Notes: generated by a model not told the origin, from the sequence alone. Shown: positions 47,761 through 60,262, counted from the first letter of the stretch. The stretch: DNA of 64,000 nt from Micromussa lordhowensis (GCA_964020085.1 OZ026605.1:279701-343700), one strand, 5' to 3'. Made by a program: numbers and translations.

Positions 47761-48076
47761 TTCCCGGGGGGGACTCACATATCAAAAGGACGGGGTGCCC
47801 TCTGGAAATTTGGAAGAGGATCCCTAAGAGGTATCAAGATCCTGTTTTGTGGGCGTGGCTTTTTTCACCTGTAAGAGATACCAACTCTAAAACAACGCAT
47901 ATCTCCTGTAATATTCTTGTCGGCTCAATACTCTAAAAGATAGCGTAAAAGCTTCCGCTGTGGACCTTTGAGGCTGAACATCCTACGTGGTACCAAAACT
48001 GCCTTTTTACCCCTAAACTAAAAAGTTACGACGAGCACCTCCGTCCTTTATATATGAGAGCCTCTCCCCCCGGGCA
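47761..48076. mobile_element. Inverted-end repeat element, copy 2 (sister at 8125-8441)
   Basis: Starts with a GGGGGG stretch and AAAGGACGGGG, and ends CACCTCCGTCCTTTATATAT then CTCCCCCCGGG. Shares internal blocks in order with the copy in gene A. Confidence 0.6.
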
Positions 48077-48195
48077 GTTATTGTGCATAGAACCCGGACA
48101 AAGAACCTTCTACATCTACACTGATGAAAAGTTGACATCAACCGATGGACGCCAAGTGCACGAAATAAAGTTAGTGTCTGTCTTGCTTTGCCTTA

Positions 48196-50265
48196 TCAAG
48201 CACAGCTGCAACCCTGCACGAGTGATTCGTCGGTCCGGGGAAAATAGGTAATGTTATTTGAGCAAAGGGTGGTGGTATATATTTGTATATTATGGAAGCA
48301 TCCAGTTGTAGTACTCTTCAAACACTCTACAGAAAATGTCACTGAGTTATCAGCTAGCCTGATGCTTTTCAACGAGCCTTGCTTATAACACGGATTGCTG
48401 TTCAGGTCTCTCTTGATTCTCTGGAGATGACGATGTTTCATTTCCTTGCCTAATATGGCCTTTGATCTATCGCGTGACATCATCTGCACGTTTCTCTTGT
48501 GCCTGTGCGTGCTCGGTTCAAAGTAGTCGCGCAATCCTCTGGTCACGTCATTTTTGTTTGGAGATTTCGCCGGGAGGCGAGGTCTTCCAGGAACAAGGGT
48601 CGATCCAAGGTATTGGAGAAGAGCGATGGTAACTAAAATCTAAATAGAAAATACGAACAACGCTTAACTTAAGTCGTTTGCTCTAAACGTAAAAGTTAAC
48701 ATATTTTAATTTTGGCAACATCACTGAACTGTTTTCGATTTGCACCCCTTTACGCTTAGTGTTTAAGTGGGAAAATTGGCCACCACATTAGAGTTCGAAG
48801 CTAAACGTGTATGAGGCAGTGCCGCATGTATCTGATGCATAACAGTGTATAATGATTACTGAGTTTTGCCGTACATCTTCGACGCACAAAGCTTACTTCT
48901 TCGGCAAACAACTTGCGTTTTGCCTTGAATAAAGATTATTTGCAAATTTGAGACTGGCAGCGAAATTTTGGCGGGAACTGTGCGCTAGCGTATTTCACTG
49001 CTGTGAACTCGGACCCCGCGTCCTCAGCAAACTCGGCCGTCAGCGGTAGATAGTGGCAAACTTTGCATCCTTAATCAATGTAAAGGAACCATTGCACTGC
49101 TTTTCCATTGCAGTGCCTCGAACGACTTGAAACTAAAGAATCACCTCTACGTGCAGCTCACAGCAATCGAACTTGTTTATGAAACATTTCTTGGAAATCA
49201 AGTAATAATTAACAAACTGAAGTTCTCCATCGACAGCATGGCAGCACGACAGCTTTGCACGCCATTCCTTATGGCCTGTTACTGTCCCAGACTCAAAATG
49301 TATTCTTTGACTGTGTGTACATTGTGTGTCGTGCGCCATGAATTGTCCGGCTTTGTCCTCTCGCCCCTGGCCTCCCAGCTCGTGATCACGTACAATGGAA
49401 ATCAATTTACAAGAAAATCATTCTTTTTTGTGTGTGTCAGGTGAATTTGTGCCAGGTTTGGTCACGTGGTGATTATGATTAACAAGTAAAAGTTACGTCA
49501 CGGCCAAAAAGAAAAAAAAGAAAATTTAATAACGACGACGACGACGACAAAAAGATATGTAGAAAAATGGAACCCTCAACTTTGGAAGACTTTCCTATTT
49601 CTTTTCCTTCTTTTTGTTTCATTCAGTCCTGTTTATAGTCTTGTGCAAGACGAAATTTAACTCAGAAGGCGGGAAAACAAAGTCACGTACTACGTTGCGA
49701 TCAAATTCACGTCATCCATTTCCTTAAACATCGCTACTTCCTCACTGCCATCTCCCGGGGTAATATCCCGACATAACCGACATATCTAGTACCGTATCTG
49801 TTTCTCAGCGGTTCCTCCTTATCAAATTACAGAACTACCAAATGCATCAACCTTGGCATTTTTTGTGTCCGTTGGTAGGAAATGTCAAAAGGAAGTAGAG
49901 AAATTTTGAAAAAACTTGAAAATCTTAATTCCTAATTTTTATTGAATAAGGATTTTTCTTATGCAAAATTGTCAATTGGATATTTACACGTTCTATCAAG
50001 TGACTAAATGATGATATAGAATTAAGGTTGATGACGCGTTAAATTTACGGCGAACGACAAACATTGCCTCTGATTTGGCTTCCTCTTTCTCTAATACTTG
50101 GATCAATCCAACCCCAATGTAGAAGGAAAAAATCTGCTATTCATAGCCGCTTGTCTTCCGTTAGTTAAGTTCCTAAGTTTGCAAAGGTTAAAGTTTAAAC
50201 GCGCGAAAATGTTGAAAATTAAAATTCTAAATTTTCACAAGACGTACCTGCATTAATGTCGTCAT
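48196..50265 (-). CDS. Gene E: secreted cysteine-rich precursor, IL-17-like cystine-knot candidate, 153 aa
   Basis: Two coding exons: 50248-50265 (ATG plus five codons, donor CAG|GTACGT) and 48196-48639 (acceptor TTTAG|ATTTTA, phase 0). The 18-nt first exon completes a signal peptide, MTTLMQILVTIALLQYLGST. A basic propeptide follows with two RxKR convertase sites (RHKR and RIKR). The second lies just before the mature domain, which starts DLNSNPC, has six cysteines and ends GCSCA. The order VEC-x7-C, C, then CxC resembles the IL-17 family (C--GC, C, GCTC). An N-x-T site lies in the domain (NNIT). The same exon layout and cleavage position occur in D1 and D2. Expected to be a secreted signal or defence peptide. 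A venom-type or other cystine-knot peptide is not excluded. A 4-codon upstream frame overlaps the start. The 1.6-kb intron holds nothing recognisable. Confidence 0.72.
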
Positions 50266-50276
50266 GGTATATTCAT
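50262..50276 (-). promoter_or_regulatory. Upstream micro-ORF overlapping the gene E start
   Basis: An ATG 11 nt before the main start opens a frame of four codons whose TGA overlaps the main ATG (sequence CCATGACG). Such stop-start overlap can lower translation or favour reinitiation. It matters only if the transcript starts upstream of 50276. Confidence 0.5.
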
Positions 50277-52974
50277 ATGTGCACATCCAGTTCACTCTTG
50301 TCGCTGGTTAAAGTTTGAATTAACTTTAAAAAAAATTGCACGCTCCGTTAGTTTCCCGGGACAATTTTGATGTCAAGTCTAGACACAATTCAACTGAAAT
50401 CGCCGCTGTTTAAACTGGTAAGCAAATGAGCGTAGATATGGCCGTTTCCAGATTGGACAAGCTGTTGTACTGTACCCTAATCTGCTTGGAGTTTTAATTG
50501 GGTATGTTCCACTGCATCCTCCTCTTAAATAACACTCGGAGGGCACAATTACGTAATCGGTATTGCTTGAGAAAAACTTCCGGACATTTGATCGGTTCAG
50601 TCCGTACTTTCTTAATTTTCAGTTGCTCTACTCAGCTCTCCGAACCAATAAAAAGAGTACACTTGCTACCTTTTCTAGCCACTATTTTTTTATCACATGT
50701 TAAGCTAGACCACTTGAACTTCCTTAAAAGCTGTTTCCCCCAAGGAAATTATTCATTTGTGTTTTAATTTTGTTTCCCGGTGCCGCTGTTGTGAACACAA
50801 GTAACCTTGGTTTTATTTTTCACATCCTCCGCCCCTTCAAGATGAATGGTATTATAATCATGGCAGGAAGGTGCAGTGAGGGGTAGGAGCTCTCCTGCGT
50901 TCAGGGCTTCCATGTTATGCTATTCATGACATGCTTAATCAAGGAAATGAAAGATGCAGGAAATGTTCACATGTACAAACATGTTTAAGTTAACAAGGTC
51001 ATTCCTTTATAATTTACGTACATTTTCTAACGTTATTTCTCTGAATATCTGGCGAGCTTTAGTCTCCTAAACGGGCTTAACTTAAGTCCCAGGTCCGGAT
51101 TTTTATATATTTTTCTAGTTTAACTAATTCTTTCAACGTACGTGTTTCAACTCCTTTGGAAGTACTTCATTTTGTACGTGCATAATGAGCTGGAGGTCAC
51201 TGGAAAGTTTAACGAGGCTGTTCTTTTCATAGCAATGAGCTGAAAGATATTCGCTTCCTGTTTACAATTCTAGCTGCGGTGTTGCTGCTGCAGTCCGTTA
51301 ATCTGTCATCCCAAGCAATGTTTGTAATGCTATTATGTAATGATACTAACCGGAAGTAGGTTAATTCACGTAAATTTAACACTATGAAAAAATTGTTTAG
51401 TCTTTCCTTAATATAAATCATTACTTACACCTTGTTATGTGTTATAAACCATTAAAGAATAGAAAAACAAAAAGATATGTAATGACAATTCTTTACTGAC
51501 CTCATTGTTTACATTTTGGAGCATTTAGCATATCGAATTTGCGTAGTGTGAAGATGAACTGACTCGAAACATTTAAAGGGGAATTGAAACCTAGTACACG
51601 GCGAGATCATTTGTAGCTCTTTGGGTATTGTTGGAGGAGATCTTGGCTTCGAAAAACTGTAAAACATTTCTGGGTGGCAAACATGGTAATTTGCCCATAC
51701 ATTCTTTGTAACTTACAAGTCAGTTGAGTTTGTAACCCGCGTCGCACAAAAATCATTGAGAACACCGGGCTCAAATTCCTTAAACAGTCAATATGATCTT
51801 TCAATATTCATGTTCATATTTTGTAGCTTGAGAAGAAACTGAATTGCTTAATTAAGCTAGGGAGGCAAATATTGTAGACGAGGATTCCCCCATACCAACT
51901 TTAGTCACGTGTAAGATATCTCTCGGTCATAGTCGCCATTTTAGAAGGCAGGGTGCGAAGAGAATGCAAAGACCTTTTTCAACTAAATCTGCAAATCTGT
52001 GGCTACGCATATTCTCGGGGAAAGGGGAAGGGGAAGGGATAGAGGACTTCTTTAACGTTGAAGGGCATTTTCGTGTCCAAGTTTGGGAGTTTACAGTCGG
52101 GTTGTAACTGTCACGAGAGAGTACGTCACGTCACACAGGGAGCTTTTGTATGGCATTACATGATTTTAATGGAGCGTGATGGGATTTTTTAATGTTAAAG
52201 AGAAAAAAAATCTTCCCACCTAAACTTAGTGAAGCCTGCACTGTTATTACTTCCTTGTGTTTCTGTTCGCATCCGTGATTTTATTTATACGTATTATGCA
52301 TATTTGTTTTAAACTCGTGGCCCCTTATCAGCAAAAATAAAAACTACATCCGCTGTAAGTTAATCTTTCGGTAAAATCACGAGATTGTAGACTTCTTGAT
52401 ATTTTACACTATTTACCCAAGAGCTAATAATGAAGTTACCAGATTGTAGACTGATTTAAAGCATAACTATGATAGATATTTGTACAGTTATAAGATTTCG
52501 AGCAATGAGATATTTCCGGCCCTAGCAAACTTAGGCAAATATTTGGAAAGGTAAGCAATTCGTGCTTACGCTCCCCTCTTCTCATCCAGGCCCCTAACCG
52601 ACTTCCCTTCCCAGAGTTCACTTTACAGCAGTTTCATTCATAGTTCTACAAAGTGACGGCTAAAACATGACTTAATGGGAGAGACGTCCACTTCAATTTC
52701 TGAATGGTATTATCTTACTCTGCTGAATGTCAGTAATGTGGCGTATATAGGTATCTAGTGATCTAAGTGCATTGAGTTTTTTTAAATGCACCCAAACAAC
52801 TTTATTCATTATTTTATTATATTAATAGCGTTCCCAAATTCGTTGGCCTTGACTTGGGTTGTAGCTGCCCTGCATGTTCCTTAATTCGTCTCAGTCACAA
52901 ATCTGCTTTGAAGCAATTCTTTCTTTTGTTGTTTTCGCATGTTCAGAGAAATCAAAGCTCAAGATTTAAAAAAT
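50277..52974. other. Spacer upstream of gene E
   Basis: Holds the presumed gene E promoter, a dispersed repeat (51540-51960) and, at 52490-52620, a stretch similar to 58340-58450 that marks the left edge of the duplicated cytokine-like units. No gene seen. Confidence 0.45.
51540..51960 (-). repeat. Dispersed repeat, copy in reverse orientation to 56200-56625
   Basis: The minus strand matches 56200-56625 in many blocks: GGGGAATCCT, ACAATATTTGCCTC, AAGCAATTCAGTTT, TGAATATTGAAAG, TTGCCACCCAGAAAT. Non-coding, probably a transposable element. Confidence 0.7.
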
Positions 52975-53165
52975 AAATTACAGACTGGATGTCTCCCTTT
53001 GCATTGTACGTTATCAACCCAAAGATTTCTGCAGGAATCGAACTCTCTCAGACCTTTTGAAACACAAGGGTAAGTATTCCTGGCAATGCGATCATGCGCA
53101 TTTGGACTTTCAAGGAACCCATTTCCTTTACTCGTGTGGTTACTCTCTTGACTAATGCTCTCTTC
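52975..53165 (-). pseudogene. Relic X: truncated third copy of the D1/D2 gene
   Basis: The minus strand aligns without indels to the middle of D1, from ESISQESNHTS through the RIAR cleavage site and DSCRNLWV to CKGRHP-C. It then diverges, so the last cysteines (including the CxC end) and the signal-peptide exons are absent. Flanks continue with similarity to the 3' sides of D1 and D2. It keeps an open frame across the fragment, which suggests loss by unequal exchange rather than slow decay. Confidence 0.8.
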
Positions 53166-53987
53166 AGCTTCTGGGTGGCGTAATGGAACACGGTGGACAA
53201 CTGAAGGTTAATGTATGCTGATAATACCGTCATCTATTATGCAGCCTCACATGCAAATCAGCTGGAGTGAGTGTTGAATTCTGACCTCAAGTTCCTTCAC
53301 GATTGGTCTACCAAGAACGAACTTTTCATCCTAAGAAACTGCTTATGTGATCTTTGGAACCGTTATGTATATGCATATGTCACATGACCTGCATCCGTGT
53401 TGGAAGTAGTACAAGTATTAGTATTGTAAGTAGTGTAAGTAATCATATTGTAATGTAGATAATTTAAGTAATGTAGTGTAAAAAACAAGCAATTTCACCC
53501 AATTATTACTAATGAGAGAGAGGTTCAAATGAAATTTGTGAATGGGATTTGCTCTGCTGAATGTAAATAATGAGGCGTATATTAATAGCGATCACAAATA
53601 CGTTGGTCTTGACTTGGGTTGTAGCTAACCTTCATGTTCATGTTCAATTTAAACTCACATTTCAAACCTGGGACTAAAAAAAAAATTAACATGCAATCTT
53701 CAAGAAATGAAAAAATGTCTGATGACATTTTTAACATTTGTGCAATATAAAATCAGACAACGGCAAAAGATAATTTCAAGGGATGCTCCCCTCGTGTTGT
53801 TACATCATGTTAATACATCTCCAATCTTTCACAGACTCTAATTCAACTTTATTTTCAAAACCTCCTCATCATTAAAACAGACCAGCTGTTTACAATATCC
53901 CCAGAAATATACATAGTACTTTTCTAAGCCTTAAAAAGGCTTTATAGTACAGTGTTGATACATGTAGGATAACATTTTCTGTCAAGT

Positions 53988-54796
53988 TTAAGAGGCACAT
54001 TGACAATCTATTGGCAATGCAAAACATTTATTCATGAACTTAGTATTTTTGAATCCGTACACTGTGTGGCACTTAGGTACTCTGTGTATCGGTATCACAT
54101 AATTACAGGCTGTATGTCTTCCTTTACATTCTACCTTATAAACCCAGAGATTTCTACAGGAATCGAACTCTCTCACAACTTTTGAAACACAAGGGTGAGC
54201 ATTCCTGGCAATACGATCATGCGCAGTTTGGCGTTCCAGGAACCCATTTCCTATACTCGTGTGGTTACTCTCTTGACTAATGCTCTCTTCAGGTTCAATG
54301 GCATCGACTACAGGCTGAGAGTCTTGACCTTGTGAATGCTGATTGAAGAAGACCTGGCTGCGAAGAAATGGCATCTCCGAGGAAAGAGGTTTTGCACACA
54401 CCACGTTGAAATAGGTGAAGACAAAAGCCATAGATATAATTATCTATGCAACCACAAAAACAACCAAAAACATCAAACGTAGATCAAAACGTTTAACACA
54501 ACAAGAATACTTTCATCTAAATTTTGTTAATTCTTGTATGTAAAAGTCTGTTAAAACTTATTATTAAAATATTTTTCCGCGAGCGTTGCCAAATGCGAAA
54601 TATATCTTACATGTGAACATGAAAGTTTCAGAAAAATTATGTAAAATACCTATCCGCAAAAGTTGCCCACTGTTAATTGGTTTGTAACTTAAGAACAAAA
54701 ACAAATAGATTAAACGATGAAATCGAGTTTAAATACGTTCAGCTTTTCACGGTCTAATTAATTGAAATGTTTACTTACTTTTACCGCAAAGTTCAT
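53988..54796 (-). CDS. Gene D1: secreted cysteine-rich precursor, IL-17-like cystine-knot candidate, 157 aa
   Basis: Coding exons 54779-54796 (MNFAVK, donor AAA|GTAAGT) and 53988-54443 (acceptor GCATAG, phase 0). The signal peptide spans the junction and should be cut after VVCA, before KPLSSEMP. An acidic, glutamine-rich propeptide with an NHTS site leads to DRIAR, a minimal RxxR convertase site. The mature domain of about 70 residues follows (NAHPC to CQCAS) with eight cysteines: CVSK, DSC, VEC, C, PKC, NKC, and the final CQC pair. WVYKVEC-x6-C, VPKC and LPIDCQCA match the spacing logic of IL-17 domains, so a secreted cytokine is the best guess. Two 5' UTR exons are visible: 54797-54862 joined to the start exon, and one ending at 55778. 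Tandem copy of D2. Confidence 0.8.
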
Positions 54797-55777
54797 CCTG
54801 CAATTCAACTGATTGAAGATCTTGTCTCGTAAATTTTTAGTTTGCTTGGGCTCTGTGGACTCCTACAATGTTTTAGATAGTATATAACTAAGTATGAAAG
54901 AAATGATGCTTATATAAGTACAGGAAAAACCTTAAATATTCAACACAGGACTGCAATTCCCCACTTCATTGCTTAACATTCCAAAATAGTTCTCAGTGTG
55001 TTATCATCATTTCCTATCCCTATCAGTAGCACTGTCGTTATCAGTTAGATGCAAGGGAATGGAAACTTATAAACCCTTTCAATAACAGACAGTCCTGAGC
55101 ACAATTTGCGCTAAAGACTAACAATTACTTTCAGAAGTTTCAGTTGGAACTTCTTCACTTAAAATTTCTAGACTTAAAAGGAAACGGTTGTTAAAGTGAT
55201 TGATGTATTTTCGGTTACAATATTTTTTTCAAAGCTGGAATTTAAGACATGCGAATACCACTAGAACGGTTCGAACCTCAGTTTATGACGTAAAACAGTT
55301 TTTGAGATTACAGCTCGTTGCCGGTAGCATCGCTATTTTAAGCGCACGACTTGAAATGTTTGATCAACGAAATTGTTAAATTTATATATGGTAAAACAAA
55401 GTAACAAAATGAGCCCCTTGAAAGTCGTCATGATCATGAAATAAGTAATAATTTTATTGCAAAAGAGGAAACCCAATCATGCACAATACCTTCATTATTA
55501 GTCAGACCATAAAACGATCTGCCAATATTTCAAATGATATGTTTCTACGATTTGTAGAATAACGTTAAGTCGATAAAATTTAAAACAGTAGTTGAGTTTA
55601 AGAAAGGAAAACACCAAATACAAATACAAGACTGAAAAAATCAAGAATTTGGCGACTCTGTAGATAGATTACAAAGAGAATTAGAAAGATTTGATGGAAA
55701 CGTTAGGCTAAATATTCAGTAGAAGACGCCCAACTTGAAATGTGACTGTATTCCTCTAAACATGTTGCTTTACTTAC

Positions 55778-55876
55778 CTCTCAAGTCGAAGAATGAAGTT
55801 CCTTTACTTTTTTGTTTACCTTGGAGGACTGAACTCAACACATAGCGTTCATCCCAATGGAAGGCGATTTTTATAC
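55778..55876 (-). promoter_or_regulatory. D1 promoter: TATA box and first 5' UTR exon
   Basis: GTATAAAAATC on the minus strand at 55868-55876 is followed about 30 nt later by the expected transcription start, and a splice donor GAGAG|GTAAGTA at 55776-55778. The 5' UTR exon then joins an acceptor TTGTAG at 54863-54868. The same arrangement is kept at D2. Confidence 0.7.
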
Positions 55877-56199
55877 TTTTTCATTCTTAATTTATCGGCT
55901 CCATTGTTCATATGCACACCATTTGGGCAAGGGGCGAAACCAATCTACCGTGTGCACATCAAATTTCATGACATCATTGGATAAACGTTATTCCACCGTA
56001 AAACGTTATGTTTCACAAAGTGTAATGTTCTTTCTTTATGTTGCAGATAATTGAAGGGCTCGAGTTTTGAATTTTTGAAAATAGTTTGAAAGAGAAAAGG
56101 CAGTGTGTTTCGATTTTGTCAAGAGGTTGAGAAAAACAGTCAATTTTTTTTCGTTCTTTTAGGAAACTCCGAATGTTTGCCAAATGTATAGAGAATAGG

Positions 56200-56573
56200 G
56201 GAATCCTTGTTTACAATATTTGCCTCATTAGCATAAGCAATTCAGTTTTTGATGAAGCTACAAATAAATCAGTTCTGAATATTGAAAGGTCATAGTACGA
56301 TTAACTCTGCCAGTGAATATGATATGAACCTGATGTATTGAATACTTTTTGTGCAACACGGGTTTAAAAACTCAAAATTTAACAAAGAATGCATGAGCTC
56401 ATTAGCGCTTTTGCCACCCAGAAATTTTGCAGTTTTTGAAAGACAATTTCTCCTTGAATATTACACCTAAAGAGCGAGAAAATTTCACCATGTACTAAGT
56501 TTCACTAGCTCTTTACCTGCCTGAAGTCAGTTCTTACCTAACATGTTTTCTTCTGTACGCAAAGCCTTATGCA

Positions 56574-56605
<32 letters not shown>

Positions 56606-56625
56606 TGAATCCGCCTATAGACTCC
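56200..56625 (+). mobile_element. Inserted repeat upstream of D1 (absent at D2)
   Basis: At D2 the flanking sequences meet directly near 62672 (TATAGAGACTAGACTCC), whereas at D1 about 420 bp separate GTATAGAGA and ACTCCATCTTGAATCAG. The insert matches 51540-51960 in reverse. It is therefore a mobile sequence that entered after, or was lost from one copy since, the duplication. Confidence 0.75.
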
Positions 56626-57297
56626 ATCTTGAATCAGTGACCTAATCTTATAAGTGGAAAGGGTTTTGCCATTCAAATTCACCTAAACTTTGAACGCTTT
56701 TCAACTATCAACTAATATCACACTGCCTGTTACTATTGCTGCAAGTGAAGAAATCCCTCAAAGCCATTTTGTTTTATTAAAACTAAGATTTGTTATGGTG
56801 CATTTCTCGGCTTCCGTGTTCAATTGTTGAATTACTACAGATATAGGGCTGAAACGAAATGAAACGAGAATTAGATCTGCCCTTACACTCCCCCAGCCTC
56901 TGGCTTGCTTACTTTACTACATAAAACTCCCGTGGGTTAAAACACACTCATTAAAATGCAAACAAAGCGCGCCAAACCTTCTACGTTAAAAGACATCTCT
57001 TCCACTTAACATGCGCGTGCGCGTGCGCATGCTCAAATAGAATTCAACGTATCACACGAGATAATTTGTTCAGACATTATACTTGCTGCGTAAGCACATC
57101 TCAAAGCGTATTCTTTGGCCATGGCGCTTTCATATGTTCTGTGTGCTATCTAATAAGGCAATATTCTCTTGGTGTGAGATAAACTTAGTCCAACCTTTTT
57201 TTTCCTACATAGATTGCCAACGTTTAATAAAATCAATCTAATATCATACATACATATACTTTATTTAACCTCGAATTTAGAGTAGCTAAAAGATAAG

Positions 57298-57903
57298 CTA
57301 GTATCTTCGAGTTTCAAGTATAATTCTAAATACTACTAAAATGGAAAATGATAATATATGAAAAAGAGTCATACTGTAGAATCTTGCGCTTGAAATCAGG
57401 AAAGTCAGACGTTCTGAAAGAATCCGGAAGAGAGTTCCATAGTGTTGAAGACATGTATGAAAAGAAGTGAAGACCATAAGTAGTGCTTTTTGTAGACGGT
57501 AGAGACAAAACATAATTACCGCGTAGGCTATAGGATACAGACCGAAACTAAACATATTCCTTAGATAGTCAGGATAGCAGGTAAAAAACAAGCTCTTCTA
57601 CAATATAATTAAGAAAGTCTGAAGACGTATTTTATACAGATCTAGAGATTTGGAGTTAACTTTCAATTGCTAAGTAAAGATTCATATGGAGAATTATAAT
57701 CCTACAAGATAAATCTAGTTGTTTAAAGTATCTATCTTCTCAGTACTAGGCGCACCCCAAAAATGCCATACAGACGAACAATAGTTAAAATGTGGCATAA
57801 TAAAAGCCTTATATAAGTTTAGTAGAGTATCTTTAGAGATAAGTTTACGAAATCTTAACATTACATTGAACTGACCATGAAAAAACACTGCAGGTAAAAA
57901 CAC
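57298..57903 (-). mobile_element. LINE reverse-transcriptase C-terminal fragment
   Basis: The minus strand reads LYKAFIMPHFNYCSSVW at its 5' part and, after frame breaks, TTYGLHFFSYMSSTLWNSLP near the end. Both are standard C-terminal blocks of CR1/L2-like polymerases. It is inserted in the D1 upstream region and is not present at D2. Confidence 0.8.
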
Positions 57904-58479
57904 TGTAAAAACACTGCTAAAAAGCTACATTTTTCTCTTGATTTTTCACACAACAGGCAAAAAAATGCCGCGTAATAGATGACAGCATAAAATATTTACG
58001 GCTCCTAAAGCGGATACTGTGTCAAGCCATTTCTGAATTGAGTCGTGCATGTTTTGCGGAAGAAATAATGAAACACCGGGCTCGCCGCAATGTATGCGTG
58101 AAATTGATTTATCAGCGACAGAGCCATCGAGTTATGTCAAACTTTGCAAACTTTAATTTAAATGTTTGCCGATCAAAGCCGCATTTGCAATCATTTGTCT
58201 TAAGACAATTTCAGAAAAGTCTAAGTCGAGATTCGGCCTTTCGTCCTATAGTACCCATTATTTGATAAACAGATCAACTTAGCAAACCATTTTCAGTAAT
58301 TTTATGCTTAATATACCAGTTTCTCGATTTGAGAATTATAAGATTTCGAGCATGCAGTAATGAGATATTGCCGACCAAAGCAAACTTCTTGCTAGGGTCG
58401 GAAATTATAAATATTGGGAAGGTAAGCAACTTGTCTTTCCCGTCCCTCACTTCCCTTCACCTTTCCATTGTCAAAGAAA

Positions 58480-58682
58480 CCTAGGCTGTTCACAGCGTCC
58501 CTATTTTTCAACGCAAGTGAAAGAAAGAGCGAGCGAAGCGAGTGCAAAGCAAGCGGGGTGGAGGCGGGAAGGCGAGCGATGCGAGTCAAACAAAGAATAC
58601 CCAATCAAGCTTCCCGTTTTGCGCTGGCGCGCTGGCGTCCGAGTGTTCAACGATCGAATAGAGGGCTGTGAACAGTCTAAGG
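58480..58682. mobile_element. TIR mini-transposon, CTGTTCACAG family
   Basis: CCTAGGCTGTTCACAGCGTC at the left and GGGCTGTGAACAGTCTAAGG at the right are inverted ends about 200 bp apart. The inside has GCGAGCGAAGCGAG-type short repeats. Non-coding. Confidence 0.7.
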
Positions 58683-59088
58683 AGACCGCGAGCCTGTTAT
58701 CTAGCTTACTGTATTCATGTAAGATGTAAGGACAGAAAATGTATGTATAAATATAGGTTACTGCTGTAAGTTGTGTAACAAAGTAAACGTATTTTCAGTG
58801 TAACATATTGTAAGTAATTTAAGTAATTTCTTATAATTAATGTAAATGTAATTTTATGTTGAGTAGTTATTGCAATTCAAGTAAGAAGTTTATCATAGTT
58901 GATGTATTGTAAGTAGTTTATTTCAAGTAATGCAATGTGAGTAGTTTATTGTAATTAATGTATTGTTATGCAGATAATCATAAGTAACGTAGTGTGAAAA
59001 AAAAGCAATTTCACTCAAATATTACTAATAGGAGAAAGGTTCACATGAAATGTGTGAATGTAAGTAATGCTGAATGTAAGTAATGAAG

Positions 59089-59634
59089 CAGGCCCGTAGC
59101 CAGGATTTTTTACGGGTGGGTGCGATCAGTTGATTATACGGACCAACGAGCGCCGGAGGCGCTCTTTACTAGGGGGGTCAGGGGGCATGCCCCCCCGGGA
59201 AATTTTGAAAATTAAGTTGTCTGAGACTGCATTTCGTGCGTTTTGAAGGTCAGTATGATAGCAATATAGGTCGCTAAAAGCGAACCTAAAAACGTGGATA
59301 TTTGTCAAATTTTGAACTTCAAAATTGATTTTTTTTTGGCAAAGAGAATGCTTTACGTATGTATTTTACAATGTAGAGAATAACAATGCCAATGTCACTA
59401 TTTAAAAATAACAAAAATAGAAATAAAGTTGTAAATCCGTATTGTTCACTCGGCTGGCTGCTGATCATCACGATCTTTCAGAAGTGTGCCAAGCTCAATT
59501 GGGTGCATCTTGGCAAACAGAACAACACTATTATTTTTTTTTTACTATTTATTTTTTTAACAAAAAAGTGGACCTCAGCAGTCTGCGGGGGGGTGCGGGC
59601 GCACCCATCGCACCCCCCCCCCCCTACGGGCCTG
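59089..59634. mobile_element. CAGGCCCGTAG-ended non-autonomous DNA transposon, 546 bp
   Basis: Ends CAGGCCCGTAG and CTACGGGCCTG are exact inverted repeats, followed inward by GGGTGGGTGCG and CGCACCCATCGCACC. Unit 1 lacks this insert at the matching place (near 53570). Flanks share TGAAG. Short frames inside do not resemble a transposase. Confidence 0.8.
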
Positions 59635-60262
59635 TGAAGCGTCCTAAATACGTTGGTCTTGATTTGGGTGGTAGCTAATTCTCATGATCGTTAATTCAAC
59701 TCAGCCAAAAATTTGCTTTGAAGTAATTCTTTCTTTCGTTCTTTTCACATATATCAATTTCTTTTCACTCTACTGCGACCCCATATAGCCTTAACTCACA
59801 GGAAATTGACTCACGTAGAAATTTTCCTGTATGTCATAAACTCCCAAAAGACTGCCGATGAGATGGCAGCACTTTATCAAGCAGACAGGAGAAATCAGTT
59901 AACCTTGCTGCATCAAAATTAAGCCTCCCGAATTAGAAAAACTTAAACTAACATTTCAGACCTGGATGAGATGATGACATTTTTAATATTTGTGCAATTT
60001 AAAATCAGACAATGGCAAAGGATGATTTCAAGAGATGCTCCCCTCATGTTGTTACATCATATTAATACATCTCCAGTTCTTTTACAAGTTTATTTTAAAA
60101 AACTTCCTTATCATTGAAACGGACCAGCTGTTTCTAACATCCCCAGAAATATTAAAAAGGCTTTATAGTACAGTATTGTTTAATTTGTTATTAGTTAAAA
60201 TGATAAATACAAAATACAATCACGTTGATACATGTAGGATAACATTTTCTGTCAAGGTTAAT

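Larger units (their letters stand above)
45597..48195. other. Spacer between gene C and gene E
   Basis: Contains the presumed gene C promoter, a non-coding repeat with inverted CGAAAG/CTTTCGC motifs at 46080-46245, a TTAA-flanked element (46741-47406) and an inverted-end repeat (47761-48076). I see no gene. Confidence 0.5.
53480..58265. repeat. Segmental duplication, unit 1 (carries D1)
   Basis: Similar over most of its length to 59000-63750: gene, intron, 5' UTR exons, TATA region and upstream blocks near 56886-57020 and 58070-58260. It contains insertions absent from unit 2: 56200-56625 and the LINE piece 57200-57930. Confidence 0.85.

Noticed and set aside
49127..49444. Opposing open frames of about 90-105 codons
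   Set aside because: They fall inside the intron of gene E, have no flanking splice logic and no conserved counterpart at D1 or D2.
53048..53233. 61-codon minus-strand open frame
   Set aside because: It is the wrong frame of relic X. The frame that matches D1 is different.
57326..57591. Small membrane protein candidates on the minus strand
   Set aside because: The frames belong to the decayed LINE polymerase C-terminus. Hydrophobicity comes from a shifted frame.
58038..58265. 75-codon plus-strand open frame upstream of D1
   Set aside because: The duplicated counterpart at 63540-63750 has stops and base changes that do not respect this frame.
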